DNA of 64,000 nt, taken from Sinohyriopsis cumingii (Eukaryota; Mollusca; Bivalvia; Unionida; Unionidae). Position numbers and translations under genes: made by a program. The stretch spans positions 106,733,602 through 106,797,601 of the forward strand of contig CM068826.1 in the NCBI GenBank assembly GCA_028554795.2, read 5' to 3'. Below the pieces are notes generated by a model. It did no database searches. It saw only the letters and a program-made list of their open reading frames with translations, and was not told where the DNA came from. Positions 1 to 10,220 of the stretch are shown in pieces; positions within the stretch are counted from its first letter, which is position 1; each line of letters starts with the position of its first letter.

Positions 1-1132
1 TTAAAGACATGGATTATATCATTGTGATACATCAAACTAATCTAGACTATTGGCACATCAGCACAATATATTGATCCTCATTTGGAACACCACTGGAACT
101 CATTTGGAACACTAAAGACTTCTGAACTTGTGATAGAACTTTGTCTTTGAAAATTAACATTAGACGAGATCAAAACAGGTCCTTTTTTGCACCATACCCT
201 GTGTTAAATCGACAATGTCATGCATGGAATTGTTGATTCTTATGTTGAGTTAAAAAAAAGACAAATCTTGCATATCTGGCATTATTTTAATTTTAGCGCA
301 AATTTTAGTGTGAGTAATGGCATGACAAATGCATGCTCTACAGATTTATTCTTACCATTTCTAAAGATATTTTTGAAAATTGTAACTGATGCTCATTGCA
401 TGAAATTGAGTTTTGCATTAATTGTGTCAGACATGTATTCCAAATCAGAAGATGTATTGCCAACATGATGGAAGAAGTACAAATACTTAGTGATATTTTC
501 CCAAAGCTTGAAAATATGTTACACTGCAAATTAATGTAAACTTTCTGACCAATATCATACAGCAAATTCATAATTTTTCAAACACTAAATACATAATTTT
601 AATAAGACTGATCACCAGCTTATGAGGTATAAACTTCTGGACTGCTACTCTGGTGACATCTAGTGGTCTCACAAGGACTTTAAATCTAGGAGTCCAAGAC
701 TCACTTTGATAAAACTTGAAGTCCTGCCATCAAAAGCTGCAGTCCTCTCCCATAAGCATACTAGGCATGCCTGAAGTGACTAAATGTCCAGATAAGAAGA
801 ACCAATGGTCGTCACAGAGTTTAATTTTCCAGACCGGTATGAATATCAAACAGACAGATGAACCTTTGCAAAAAGTAGGATAAGATGGGTGTTTGGAAAA
901 AAGAGTGGTCTCGATACAAAATTAACTTTAACGCTTCTACTCATGCGTGAGCCAAATAGCCAATTTTCTTATATGCATTTCCGTGTACATTTATCCGTTG
1001 CAAATTTCCAATAATTAACGGGTGTACGCATATTTGTTTGAATGGCTGCAGCAAGAATAATTAACAATCAACACATGCTTTCAGCATGTATATAACTTTT
1101 ACTTTAGATGCTGTGAATTGTTTGAGCAGCGA
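1..1132. other. No gene seen
   Basis: AT-rich single-copy-looking sequence with only short random reading frames. It would be intron of the - strand RS gene if that gene continues to the left. Confidence 0.5.
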
Positions 1133-2250
1133 TTGTATAAGGAATTAATTGAAGACAATCACAAAGACGACTTACTGGCTTTACTCATGAGCAGTAATAA
1201 GTAACATTTCCAATAATGTTTATTTTGGCACAACACTTCAAGAACCTAGTGAAATTGTTAAATTTCAGAAGCCAAGCCATGATTGCATTAGATTCAAATT
1301 TGTATGCGAACTCTTCCCCAAAATGATAATAAACATTTTAAACGCTATTTCTCGTACTTTACGCCACGATCGTATTATAGTTGAATTCAAACACAATCTC
1401 TTCCCCAAAATGATTTAAAAAATGTGCGCAAAGTGCAGAGAATAAATTGCATTTGTGAACTTGCTTTTCCATAACGGTAAAATATATTTTAAATAAAATA
1501 CACGAGTTCATAAGAAAACCTCCATACACATGTAAAATCCGATAACTAAGTGCAGCAGGCCTGCAATGGTCACAAGTCAATTTTATAATTATTTTTTACA
1601 GCTGAACACGTGTAAAATTTCATACCCTTTCAATTTCAAAGCAGACATTATTTACTGGCCAACTGATTGCGTCTTAAAACACTGCCAAGCACAGCAAACA
1701 TCTTGGTGGCTTTTGTTTTTTGATGTTTATTAAACTGTGACAATCTTCTATCAACCACTGCATTGTATACAGAATTAATTGAAGACCATCATAAAGACGA
1801 CGTACTGACTTTACTCGTGGACCAGTAATAAATAAGTAACATTTCCGATAATGTTTATTTTGGCATAACACTTGAACAACCTGGTGATATTGTTAAATTT
1901 CAGAAGCTATGCCACAATCATATTATATTAAAATTCATAAGCAAACTCCTCCCCAAAAATGATAATAAACGTTTTACACACTATTTCCTGAATTTTAAAA
2001 AAATGTTCTTTGCCGGTATGAGAAAAATACACACAGCTGTATCTAAAATTTCAGGAACCACGTCAAGATCACATTAAATTCAAAATTATATGTGATCTCT
2101 TCCCCATAATGATAATAAATCGTTATACACTATTTCATGTACTTCGAACAAAAAATATTTTTTTCATGTGCGAATGACTATAAGAAATTTCGGGAGACAT
2201 GCCACAACCGCGTTATATTTGACTTTGTGTTATAGCGGGTTTCCACTGTA
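1133..2250. repeat. Diverged direct repeats
   Basis: 1133-1360 and 1762-2003 are similar throughout (shared aagtaacatttcc, ataatgtttattttggca, attgttaaatttcagaagc, cttccccaaaatgataataaac). Shorter related pieces occur at 1365-1420 and 2041-2160. The block ends with tgttatagcgggtttccact. It looks like a decayed transposon or minisatellite with units of several hundred bases; the family is not identified. Confidence 0.7.
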
Positions 2251-2636
2251 CTATCAGAGATGTAAGCCACTGAACAGACATTTTTGCTTTCGCATATTAG
2301 GAATTGGTTTGTTACTATAGGTTTGGGGAAAAACTGTGCAGTAGAAACAAATTAAATTGCTAAAACTTTGATTCTACAAAATTTCTGATTATTAAATTCA
2401 GAGTTGGGGGACAATCTTTGGCCCCTAAGAATCACTAAACAAAGAAATTAGTCGATAGGACATAAAACCCTGCCAACCCAACTTACAAATAAGCCTGCAT
2501 ACAACAGTTCATAAAAAAGCAGACTTAAAACACAGAACTTAACAAAAGTGTGATGTAAATCTGGCCAGCCCTATGAGTTGATGGACAAAAGGCTTATAAA
2601 GTATGCACCATGTTGAGACTTTGCTACATATCTTAC

Positions 2637-2762
2637 CTGCTACTGCTTGAGCTTCCACTGCTTACAGATGCTGCACGTTTTTTCTTCTCCTTCTCTCTAC
2701 CTCTCTCAGGGCCTGTCTTTTTCTTTTCAATTCTTTCCTTGCTTCGACTTTCACTTCGAACC
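2637..2762 (-). CDS. Internal exon of an RS-rich splicing-type protein (RNPS1-like)
   Basis: On the - strand a 126-base segment lies between a good acceptor (pyrimidine-rich, ending tttaaag) and the donor gtaaga. Only one frame is open. It begins with one base completing an upstream codon, encodes VRSESRSKERIEKKKTGPER then GREKEKKKRAASVSSGSSSS, and leaves two bases. The charged KEKKKR block followed by a serine run resembles the part of RNPS1 before its RNA-recognition motif (human has RDKTRKRRSASSGSSS), but other RS proteins have similar low-complexity sequence. RNPS1 belongs to the exon junction complex in the nucleus. The next exon is not seen between 1 and 2636, so the rest would lie left of the window. 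Coding status is fairly likely; the name is tentative. Confidence 0.6.
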
Positions 2763-4264
2763 CTTTAAAAATGTAAAGGAAACAGATGTAAGAACACTTT
2801 TTCAAGTTATGAAGGAAAAAAGCTATTTTGTGGGGCTCAAGTTTTCAATATCTTTCACTCCTGCATAACAATGACACAAGTAATATTGTGCAAAATACAA
2901 AAATACACAGCATAAATTAATTCCCAAAGCTTATAAATCCCAATTTCAATCCATTTTGGAGATAAATACATCAAACATGCACAAACCTAGAAACAAGATT
3001 GATAGGTTACTGTATTTGTATGGGAAAATATGAACAAGTTTTTCGGACGTAAATACTGCACGACCTTGGGATTGCAGTATATTCATCTGACAAAACGAGT
3101 TCATATTTTCCCATACAAATGCAGCAACCTTTTTATTTATGCTCATTTTTTAAATTCTACCTAATGCTTAATTATATTAACAAAATATCCAAGAAACAAT
3201 ATAAATGAATGTATGCCGTATTTCAAACTAAATACACAAGTGCAGATTCATCATTACACAACAACAACATCATTACTGCACACCAACCTTGCCCAGATAA
3301 GTTTGAACTTAGACGTGTGCTCGGCATAACTTTTATAAGAAAATAGCGCATCTAGTTAAAATTGAAACTGGGAGTCATATTGTGAATAAATGCGCATTGC
3401 AACAACTTTTTCATCTGATGTAGAATGAATAGATTTTGGTATTTTTTTTTCTTTCTACGAAATTTCATGATTATGGACCAAATTTACATGTGACAATTCC
3501 AAAGGAAATACATTGGATTGAATAAGCGTGTTGACATCTGCAAATGTGTTTCTGTTTTTGTCATTGAATGTTTGAAATGATAATGTGGAAAAAATATGAG
3601 GTCTTTCAATTGCAATTATCAAAGACGCTATGGAATTTAATGCTTATTTCATTCTGAGTGCAGTAAGGAGGATGTAATTGCACTTATCATCAAAATAACA
3701 TTATAATTTTGAATTGTGTAATTAAGATTGAGAACCTATGACATGGCTAATGTAATTTGGATTTGCAGAACTAGGAAAGCACATTTTGAGGAAATTCAGG
3801 ATGTAAAACTCTAAGTATAATTTTTGCCATTCTTATCACCAGCTAAAGAAGACAATTTCTGTCTTGATACTTGTATGTTGTCTGTACGGAGCCTTTCTTG
3901 CATTTATTGTATAGCTAGTCTAAATCCAAAACATTGCATCAAAAAGTTAACGTGGAATGTGCCAAAGCAGCTGATATGTGGCAATCCACAAAACACCTGC
4001 TTTACCTCATTCAGAAACAAATTTAAACAACAACATAAAGCTCCTACTATGTGAGTGTACATGATTTGCTTACAATAGAAAGCAGTTCCTTTATGCACGT
4101 GAATGCAATATGAAGGTGTGCAATATCGTACAATACTGAATGATTGTGACAATGTAAAGTTAACAGAGAGAAAAAAAAAGCATAAAATAATCTTTAATAT
4201 TCAATCTCTTCTACTTCCTTTAACAAATATTTTCTATATACTTGCTGCAGGAATGATTTGAAAC

Positions 4265-4835
4265 AATCTAAAAATGTAGGTGACATCAGAATGAGTAGTC
4301 AAAGTTTCAGGAATATCTCACACTTGGCAGCCCAAAACGACATTCTTCCACAAATTAATATGTAATTAACATACTTACTGTACTGTTTGTATCCTGGTGG
4401 AGTCAAACTCTGACATTAGCAAACTGACACATTTTCATGTTCAGTTGACATTTGAATTTTTTGAAATGTGACACAGTCAAGATATGCAGATGTTCAAGAA
4501 GGTTCATGTGGGGGATATGTTTCTTGAATGAAATGAAACTTTACTTACAGTTCCAATAGGCATAATATATTTTTTATTCGTTTCGTAAAAGAATAATATT
4601 TCAACTTAACATGATTCTGGCATTCCTGGCTTTCAATGCTTTCCAGCCAAATGAAATGTAGGCCAACGAAACATGAGAACAGGTCCATTTCTTTGTGAGA
4701 ATTTGAATTTATTAGCAAAAAGATATCAGAGTAAGTCTGACCAAGACATTATGACTTTACTTGGTAGAAAAGTGTCATTATTGGTAGCCAGTTGTGTGAG
4801 ATATTCCTGAAAATTTTACTTTCATTACTATGCAT
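4265..4835. repeat. Duplicated block, copy A
   Basis: About 570 bases matching 6405-7020 and 8195-8850 along nearly their whole length. Shared landmarks are tcaaagtttcaggaatatct, cagttccaataggcataata and acaggtccatttcttt. It is the most diverged of the three full copies. Confidence 0.8.
4379..4393 (-). other. Candidate 15-nt microexon, copy A
   Basis: On the - strand the 15 bases GATACAAACAGTACA lie between an AG acceptor (ccaccag) and the donor gtaagtatgt. They are a multiple of three long and fit the phase of the flanking candidate exons, adding five residues (with the split codons, RIQTV). The acceptor tract here is weaker than in copies B and C. Confidence 0.25.
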
Positions 4836-6067
4836 ACATGCCAACCCCTGACGAGGAAAAAGTGTAATCCAAGTGGACAAAAAGAGGAATCCAAGCAGAA
4901 AAAGAGAAATCCACATGTAACATGCTAAAAATTCTATAAACAATTATTTATTTGCCCCTTTAGTCTTTTAACATTCTTTACTGCTTCAAGTTTTCAAATG
5001 TAGCACTTTCAGCTTTCGAAAGCAACAGATTTTCATGTTGCATTTTAAAACACTTTGTACCAGCTGAGACCAGAGGTCAGAAAACAGCTTAGACCTTAAA
5101 GCGCATCTCGCGAATTCCACAATCTAGCATTGTCCCATACATTTCTGACCTACCTAATCTGCATTTTAAAATTAAATCTTTAATAAAATAATACCTAGGC
5201 TTTAGTTTCAATGATTTATATATTTTTTCTGAATATATCTGCCCGACTTTTTAAGAAAACAGACCGACATTATTTTCCGTTAGGCCTACTGGTTCACTTA
5301 CAGTTTCAAACTAATTTTATGATGAAATAGTGTATAAGAGGCAGCTAATATATATCCAGATCACCGATTCTCATCATAGCATGCAGGAAATTGATAGTTG
5401 CTACCTTACTCGGAAAAGGGTTAATGGTCAATCAGCTATCAAAACATAATGCTGGTGAATGGGCAAGAGTTTGTTTGTCAACGTAAGTGATATGAAAACT
5501 AGGCCTAGCTACTTATGCCTAGAAGAATACATTTTGCTACAACACTAGAACTAGCCGGGCTAAGGCGAGGGGCATTAAAAAAAAATTGGTATGGTCAGTC
5601 ACTGTCGAAATTGTTTTCGCTTTCCTAACAGAAGAAGGTGAAGTTGACATTTTTCGGTGACTTGTCACCCACTTACGTATGGCCTTTTGTTGAAGTCTCA
5701 ACATGTCTTGATTCTGAGGTCACGTGCACTGCTTATTATTTGGAAATGAACACAATAACGAAAGCTAATGTTGTTTATTTGATGTACTTTTACAAATAAT
5801 CGAATGTAAATATCTGGGTTTTTCTGCCTCTGAATTCAATCACTGTAAATATCAGTACATTTTCCACCCGGCCGCCAGTCAAAGCCTTTGAACGTGATGC
5901 CCAGCTATTGCATAATGTTCTTTTTTATGTACTCTTATAAAATGGCAACATGTATGTATCAAGGGGTCTTTCAGTCGTTGAAAAGATTCTTCTGAACTAG
6001 AAAAAAAACATGAATGTTTTGCACACCATCTCCATAGGGGAATTTCTTGAGAATGTAATCACAGGCA

Positions 6068-6300
6068 GGAAACTTGAGAACAGATCCATTTCTTTTGTGA
6101 GAATTTAAATTTATTAGAGAAAAGACATCAGGGTAAATAAAAGTCTGACAAAAACGTAACTTTACTTTGTAGAAAAGCGTTGTTATTGGTTGCCAGTCAT
6201 GTGTGATGGTTCTGAAAATTTGACTTTTGTTACACTGTTATTTGACATCAAAACATACCACACAGCGCCGTTAGTTAGGCAGTAAGCCCATCACTACCAG
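6068..6300. repeat. Duplicated block, 3' fragment
   Basis: Matches only the right third of the block (from the acaggtccatttctt-like segment to the gttagttaggc segment), then runs into the start of the next full copy. It shows a partial extra duplication. Confidence 0.7.
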
Positions 6301-6404
6301 ATCAAAAATATCGGGTGATATGTCTAGTCCTACAATGCAAGACAAAACACATGGTTTTGTTTCAGTGCTATATCTTACTATCCAAATAACAGCCTTGCAT
6401 AGCG

Positions 6405-7020
6405 CAGTTTGATGCTGGTGACATCGGAATGAGTAATCAAAGTTTCAGGAACATCTCACACACTAGGCAGCCTATATCGACACTCTTCCACTAATTTACG
6501 TGTAATTAATATACTTACTGTGCTGTCTTTATCCTGGTGAAATGAAAATATGATATTAGCAAATGGGCGCATTTTCACATTCCGTTGACATAAATTTGAA
6601 TTTGTTGCAATGTGACGGTAGTCGAGGTATGCCAAGTAGGTTCACCTTGGGATATGTTTCTTGAATGAAACGAATCTTTGCTCACAGTTCCAATAGGCAT
6701 AATATATATATCGTTTCGTAAAAGAATAATATTTCAACTTAATCCGATTTTGGCATTCACGGCTTTCCAGCCAACTGAAATGTAGGCCAACAAAACTTCA
6801 AAACAGGTCCATTTCTTTTGTGAGAATTTGAATTTATTAGAGAAAATACATCAGGGTAAGTCAAGTCTTGACTAAAACATTATGACCTTACTTTCTAGAA
6901 AAGCGTCATTATTTTAGTTGTCAGTTGTGTTAAATATTCCTGAAAATTTGACTTTCATAACAATGTTAGTAGACATCAAAACACACTACATTGCGCCGTT
7001 AGTTAGGCTGTAAGACCTTG
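6405..7020. repeat. Duplicated block, copy B
   Basis: Full copy in the same orientation as A and C, ending in gcgccgttagttaggctgta and followed by cgcccacaacataaata, which also follows copy C. Confidence 0.8.
6519..6533 (-). other. Candidate 15-nt microexon, copy B
   Basis: GATAAAGACAGCACA lies between a pyrimidine-rich acceptor (attttcatttcaccag) and the donor gtaagtatat on the - strand. It has the same length and position within the duplicated block as copies A and C. Inclusion would keep frame (RIKTA). Confidence 0.3.
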
Positions 7021-7039
7021 ACGCCCACAACATAAATAA

Positions 7040-7290
7040 CAACTTCGAGGTCTTACATGTAGGACTGGTGATTTGTCTTATGTTGTAGGACTATAGTCAG
7101 AATATACATGCCTGTTTGTTTGTACCCCACTAAAGATTCCAATAACAAAAAACATGAACAAGATCAGAAATCCATAGAACTTACTTAGTTCATTCAATGA
7201 TTTATAATTTCTAACCTGCTTGCCACCAGGGTGTCAATAACACCGTCATCGTCTAAGAGTTTCATGCTTAACGGAAGTTTTCAATGCAAT
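7040..7290. repeat. Left arm of inverted duplication
   Basis: Its reverse complement matches 7940-8155. Shared segments are tttataatttctaacctg, catgcttaacgga, a tacccc-rich stretch and the tcttacatgt-ggact motif. The arms flank about 650 bases that include a SINE. Confidence 0.75.
7216..7265 (-). CDS. Possible first coding exon, - strand
   Basis: Reads MKLLDDDGVIDTLVAS plus two bases of the next codon, then a gttaga donor. Its phase fits the exon at 2637-2762 directly, or through any of the 15-nt candidate microexons between them. No homologue is recognised. It lies in the left arm of an inverted duplication, whose other arm carries a related candidate exon. Predicted from ATG, phase and donor only. 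Confidence 0.35.
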
Positions 7291-7356
7291 AGACCGATAT
7301 GCTCGAGATCCATTTCCAGTTCATGGACAAGACTATTTTCAGCAAAGAGGTGTGTG

Positions 7357-7667
7357 TGTGATTAAGATTTTTAACGTAGCTTTAACAATTTTTCAGTCAT
7401 ATTGCTACGATGTCTGCAGTGTGGCAGTTTATAGTGATGTCTAGCACTGAGGCATCATGCTGCAGACATGTAGTATGATGTCCCACCCAGTCACATTATT
7501 CTGACACCAGGCCAGCCAGTTCTAACACTAACCTCTTAATGCTGAGCGTCTAGCAAGGCAGCTGTTAGTACCATTTTTGTAAGTCTTTGGTATGACTCGG
7601 CCGGGGTTCGAACCCACGACCTCCAGCTTCTGAGGCAGACGCTCTAACCACTAGGACACCGGAGTGG
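7357..7667 (-). mobile_element. tRNA-derived SINE, family 1
   Basis: On the - strand the head resembles a tRNA: tagtggttagagcgtctgcc (A-box region) and gtgggttcgaacccc (B box). The body is shared with 15805-16132. Flanking near-direct repeats (tcagcaaagaggtgtgtg at 7339-7356 and its one-mismatch copy at 7668-7685) look like a target-site duplication. It is inserted between the arms of the inverted duplication. Confidence 0.85.
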
Positions 7668-7939
7668 TCAGCAAAGGGGTGTGTGCACGACTACAGATGT
7701 AGATACATATATCGTCTGCTTCCGATATTTACAATGTCGAATGAAGCAAAAGAAAAGAATGACAACAAATTTGCATCTTCCATGGATTTAACATGCGGTT
7801 TAATTTCAATGTTCATGTCTGCAAAGTGATACAATTTATGGAAATATCCAGCAGTTACCAACCAGGATGAAATACGTCATTATGTTTTCTGATGGAAATA
7901 AGCTAGCTCATAGTGTACGCAATATGGCGCCATGTTAGT

Positions 7940-8155
7940 ATGGAAAGTCCGTTAAGCATGAAAGGTGCAGTGGATGCCAGTATTAGTGCCATTCTGGACA
8001 GTCAGGTTAGAAATTATAAATCAGTGATTCAATTGACTTAGTTCTGTGCACTGTTTATCACATGAAATGTTCCTGTTTTTGAAATTGGTAGGGGGGTAAA
8101 AACAAATGGGGATGTAGAGTCAGACTTAGTCCCACATGTAAGACATAGCACATGT
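7940..8155. repeat. Right arm of inverted duplication
   Basis: Inverted counterpart of 7040-7290. It carries the ATG-bearing segment at 7958-8005, where the left arm carries 7216-7265. Confidence 0.75.
7958..8005 (+). CDS. Possible first coding exon, + strand (inverted copy)
   Basis: Reads MKGAVDASISAILDSQ, phase 0, followed by gttagaaattataaat. The bases before the ATG (gttaagc) and the first ~15 intron bases match the - strand exon at 7216-7265, while the coding middle differs. No downstream partner exon was found on this strand, so it may be a non-functional copy. Confidence 0.25.
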
Positions 8156-8194
8156 TGATTTTGTTTAGGTGCTATGTCTTAATATCCAAATAAC

Positions 8195-8850
8195 AGCCTT
8201 GTATAGTGTGTTCCAATGTCGTTGACATCACAATGAATAGTCAAAGTTTCAGGAATATCTCACACATCTGGCAGCTTATATCGACACTCTTCCACTAATT
8301 TATGTGTAATTAATATACTTACTGTGCTGTCTTTATCCTGGCGGAATGAAAATATGACACTACCAAATAGACACCATTTCATGTTCCGTTGACATACATT
8401 TGAATTTGTTGCAATGCGATGGCAGTCGAGGTATGCCGAAGTTTAAGTAGGTTCATGTGGCGGATATGTTTCTTAAACGAAACAAAACGTTAATTTACAG
8501 TTCCAATAGGAATATTATATTTTTATTCATTTTGTTAAAGAATAATATTTCCACTTAACCCGATTTCAGCATTCCCCACTTTCATTGCTTTCCAGTCAAC
8601 CGAAATGAAGGCCAACATAACTTGAAAACAGGTCCAGTTCTTTTATGAGAATTTGAATTTGTTAGAGAAAAGACATTGGAGTAAGTAAAGTCTGACTAAA
8701 ACATTATTACCTTACTTTGTAGAAAAAGTGCCGTTATTTTAGTTGCCAGTTGTGTGAGATATTCCTGAAAATGTGACTTTCATTACGATGTTAGTCGACA
8801 TCAAAACACACTACACAGCGCTGTTAGTTAGGCTATAAAACCCTGGCGCC
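8195..8850. repeat. Duplicated block, copy C
   Basis: Full copy, closest to copy B. It begins soon after the ccaaataacagcc landmark and ends near cgcccacaacataaatatta. Confidence 0.8.
8323..8337 (-). other. Candidate 15-nt microexon, copy C
   Basis: Same 15 bases as copy B, with acceptor tttcattccgccag and donor gtaagtatat. It lies upstream (on the - strand) of the candidate first exon at 7216-7265, so it could only be used by transcripts starting further right. Confidence 0.25.
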
Positions 8851-9500
8851 CACAACATAAATATTAGCTACGATGTCGTAGCCTCAACTTGATTTGTTGT
8901 GGTTGAGGCTACGAACTGATCCCATATTATGTAATGGAGCACCAAAAAAAATCATCACTAGTCAGAAAAACAAAGTGTAGAAATCAACTACGAAAGTATA
9001 ATCATGTTGTGAAAGAAGTCTGGCTTATTTTGAATTTATTAAGCCCTTACACAATAAAATAAATTGGCATGGTTACTCTAACCTTATCCTGTCTGCCATG
9101 ACATAACGCGAGACTCTCGCAGTGACCCCCTTTTCAAACAAGTGCAAATAATCGCTTCTTGGTGGAATTTCAAAGTTGCAGATAAACTGTATTTATTTTT
9201 AATGCGCAGAATTTCTGACCCAAACGGCACAAACTTTTTACTACGATTGTTTACATTTCCAAATAATTCATCAATGTCCTTATATGGCACACAAACGAGG
9301 CTGAGAACGGAAGTAATCATTATTTGAAATAATATGGCGGACGATCTAAACGAAAATATCAGCTAAAAATGGTAAACTAGATTTTACAACTATTTCTACA
9401 ATGATTTTCGATACTTCCGGTATTAAATATGAGGACTACTCAATTTATTGGATTATATGTAAGGAATATGTTTAAAGTGTTATTATTAGGCTAAAAGAGC

Positions 9501-9523
9501 GCCGGGTGTGAATCACACCCGGC
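9501..9523. repeat. GC-rich perfect 10-bp hairpin
   Basis: gccgggtgtg, aat, cacacccggc: a perfect stem with a three-base loop in strongly AT-rich DNA between the two gene starts. A weaker hairpin (gtacc...ggtac) follows 40 bases later. Function unknown; it may be a transposon end. Confidence 0.85.
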
Positions 9524-10056
9524 TTGCTCCATTAACACGTATATGCTTATGTTAGTACCTTGTCCACGAGGTACGAGTAAGGGTACTAATATTATTACTA
9601 CATAAATATCAGCGCCAGGTCTTACATGTAGGACTGGAGTCAGACTATAATCATTTCGATAATCTGCTGTTCGCTATGGAACACAAAATTATGAACATCA
9701 TCACTGCTTATGTAAGTTAAGACTTGAATGGAAAAATGCTGTTTTCCTCAGACAACTCGACTAATTATGTGTTTTAAGTTCGAATGATTTATTGATGTAC
9801 GTTGGCAATTTCGAACACAAACAAAACTTCTGATTCTCTCCCCTGCCAACACAAGTTTGAGTTGCGACTGTGTACCGCACAAATATAAAAAAATTAACGT
9901 GCTATCTGCCCACTATAAGATGTATATATATCACTGTATAGCATTTTTTGCCAAAGGATTCTCGATGTAAGCGATTTCTTTGGATATTCTTACATGTTTC
10001 CTTCTTCAGGTTTGGCGTCAGCTACATAAACCAGCAGTGAATAAAACGCATTTTAT

Positions 10057-10063
10057 GATTGGC
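10057..10063 (-). promoter_or_regulatory. Possible CCAAT box upstream of EEF2KMT
   Basis: The motif gattggc (CCAAT on the other strand) lies about 55 bases before the start codon, in a stretch free of recognised repeats. No TATA box is clearly placed. The assignment rests on position and motif only. Confidence 0.3.
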
Positions 10064-10115
10064 TTGATTCCTCATTTGAACTAATCCAAAAGCACGTAAC
10101 AAGCAAGGTTTAAAA

Positions 10116-10220
10116 ATGGCTGCCTCCATAGAAGAACAGTCGACGATTGAGGAGTCAACATATAAATCGATTTCTGCCCAGTTTCTCGAAATGGTTCCGA
10201 TTCGTCGAATAAAATGGCAG
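10116..10220 (+). CDS. EEF2KMT: EEF2KMT coding exon 1
   Basis: Encodes residues 1-35 (begins MAASIEEQ, ends RRIKWQ) and stops exactly before gtaaag, phase 0. The ending KWQ lines up with the FPWQ at the end of the corresponding N-terminal segment of vertebrate FAM86 proteins. It is too short to stand out as an ORF and was identified by that match and by phase. Confidence 0.8.

Larger units (their letters stand above)
8851..10115. other. Intergenic region before EEF2KMT
   Basis: Contains an unidentified 78-codon - strand frame (9084-9320), an ATGGCGGAC motif (9334) with an ACTTCCGG ETS-like site (9413), the GC hairpin at 9501 and a scrap of the gtcttacatgtaggact motif (9610) also seen near 7050. 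It may hold a promoter for one or both directions. Confidence 0.4.

Noticed and set aside
2647-2868. + strand 73-codon frame rich in Ser/Phe
   Set aside because: It is the antisense shadow of the RS-rich exon at 2637-2762.
7600-7667. tRNA gene (ggttcgaaccc with flanking stem-like bases)
   Set aside because: It is the head of a SINE with a shared body and target duplication, not an independent tRNA. The same holds for the tRNA-like heads of family 2.
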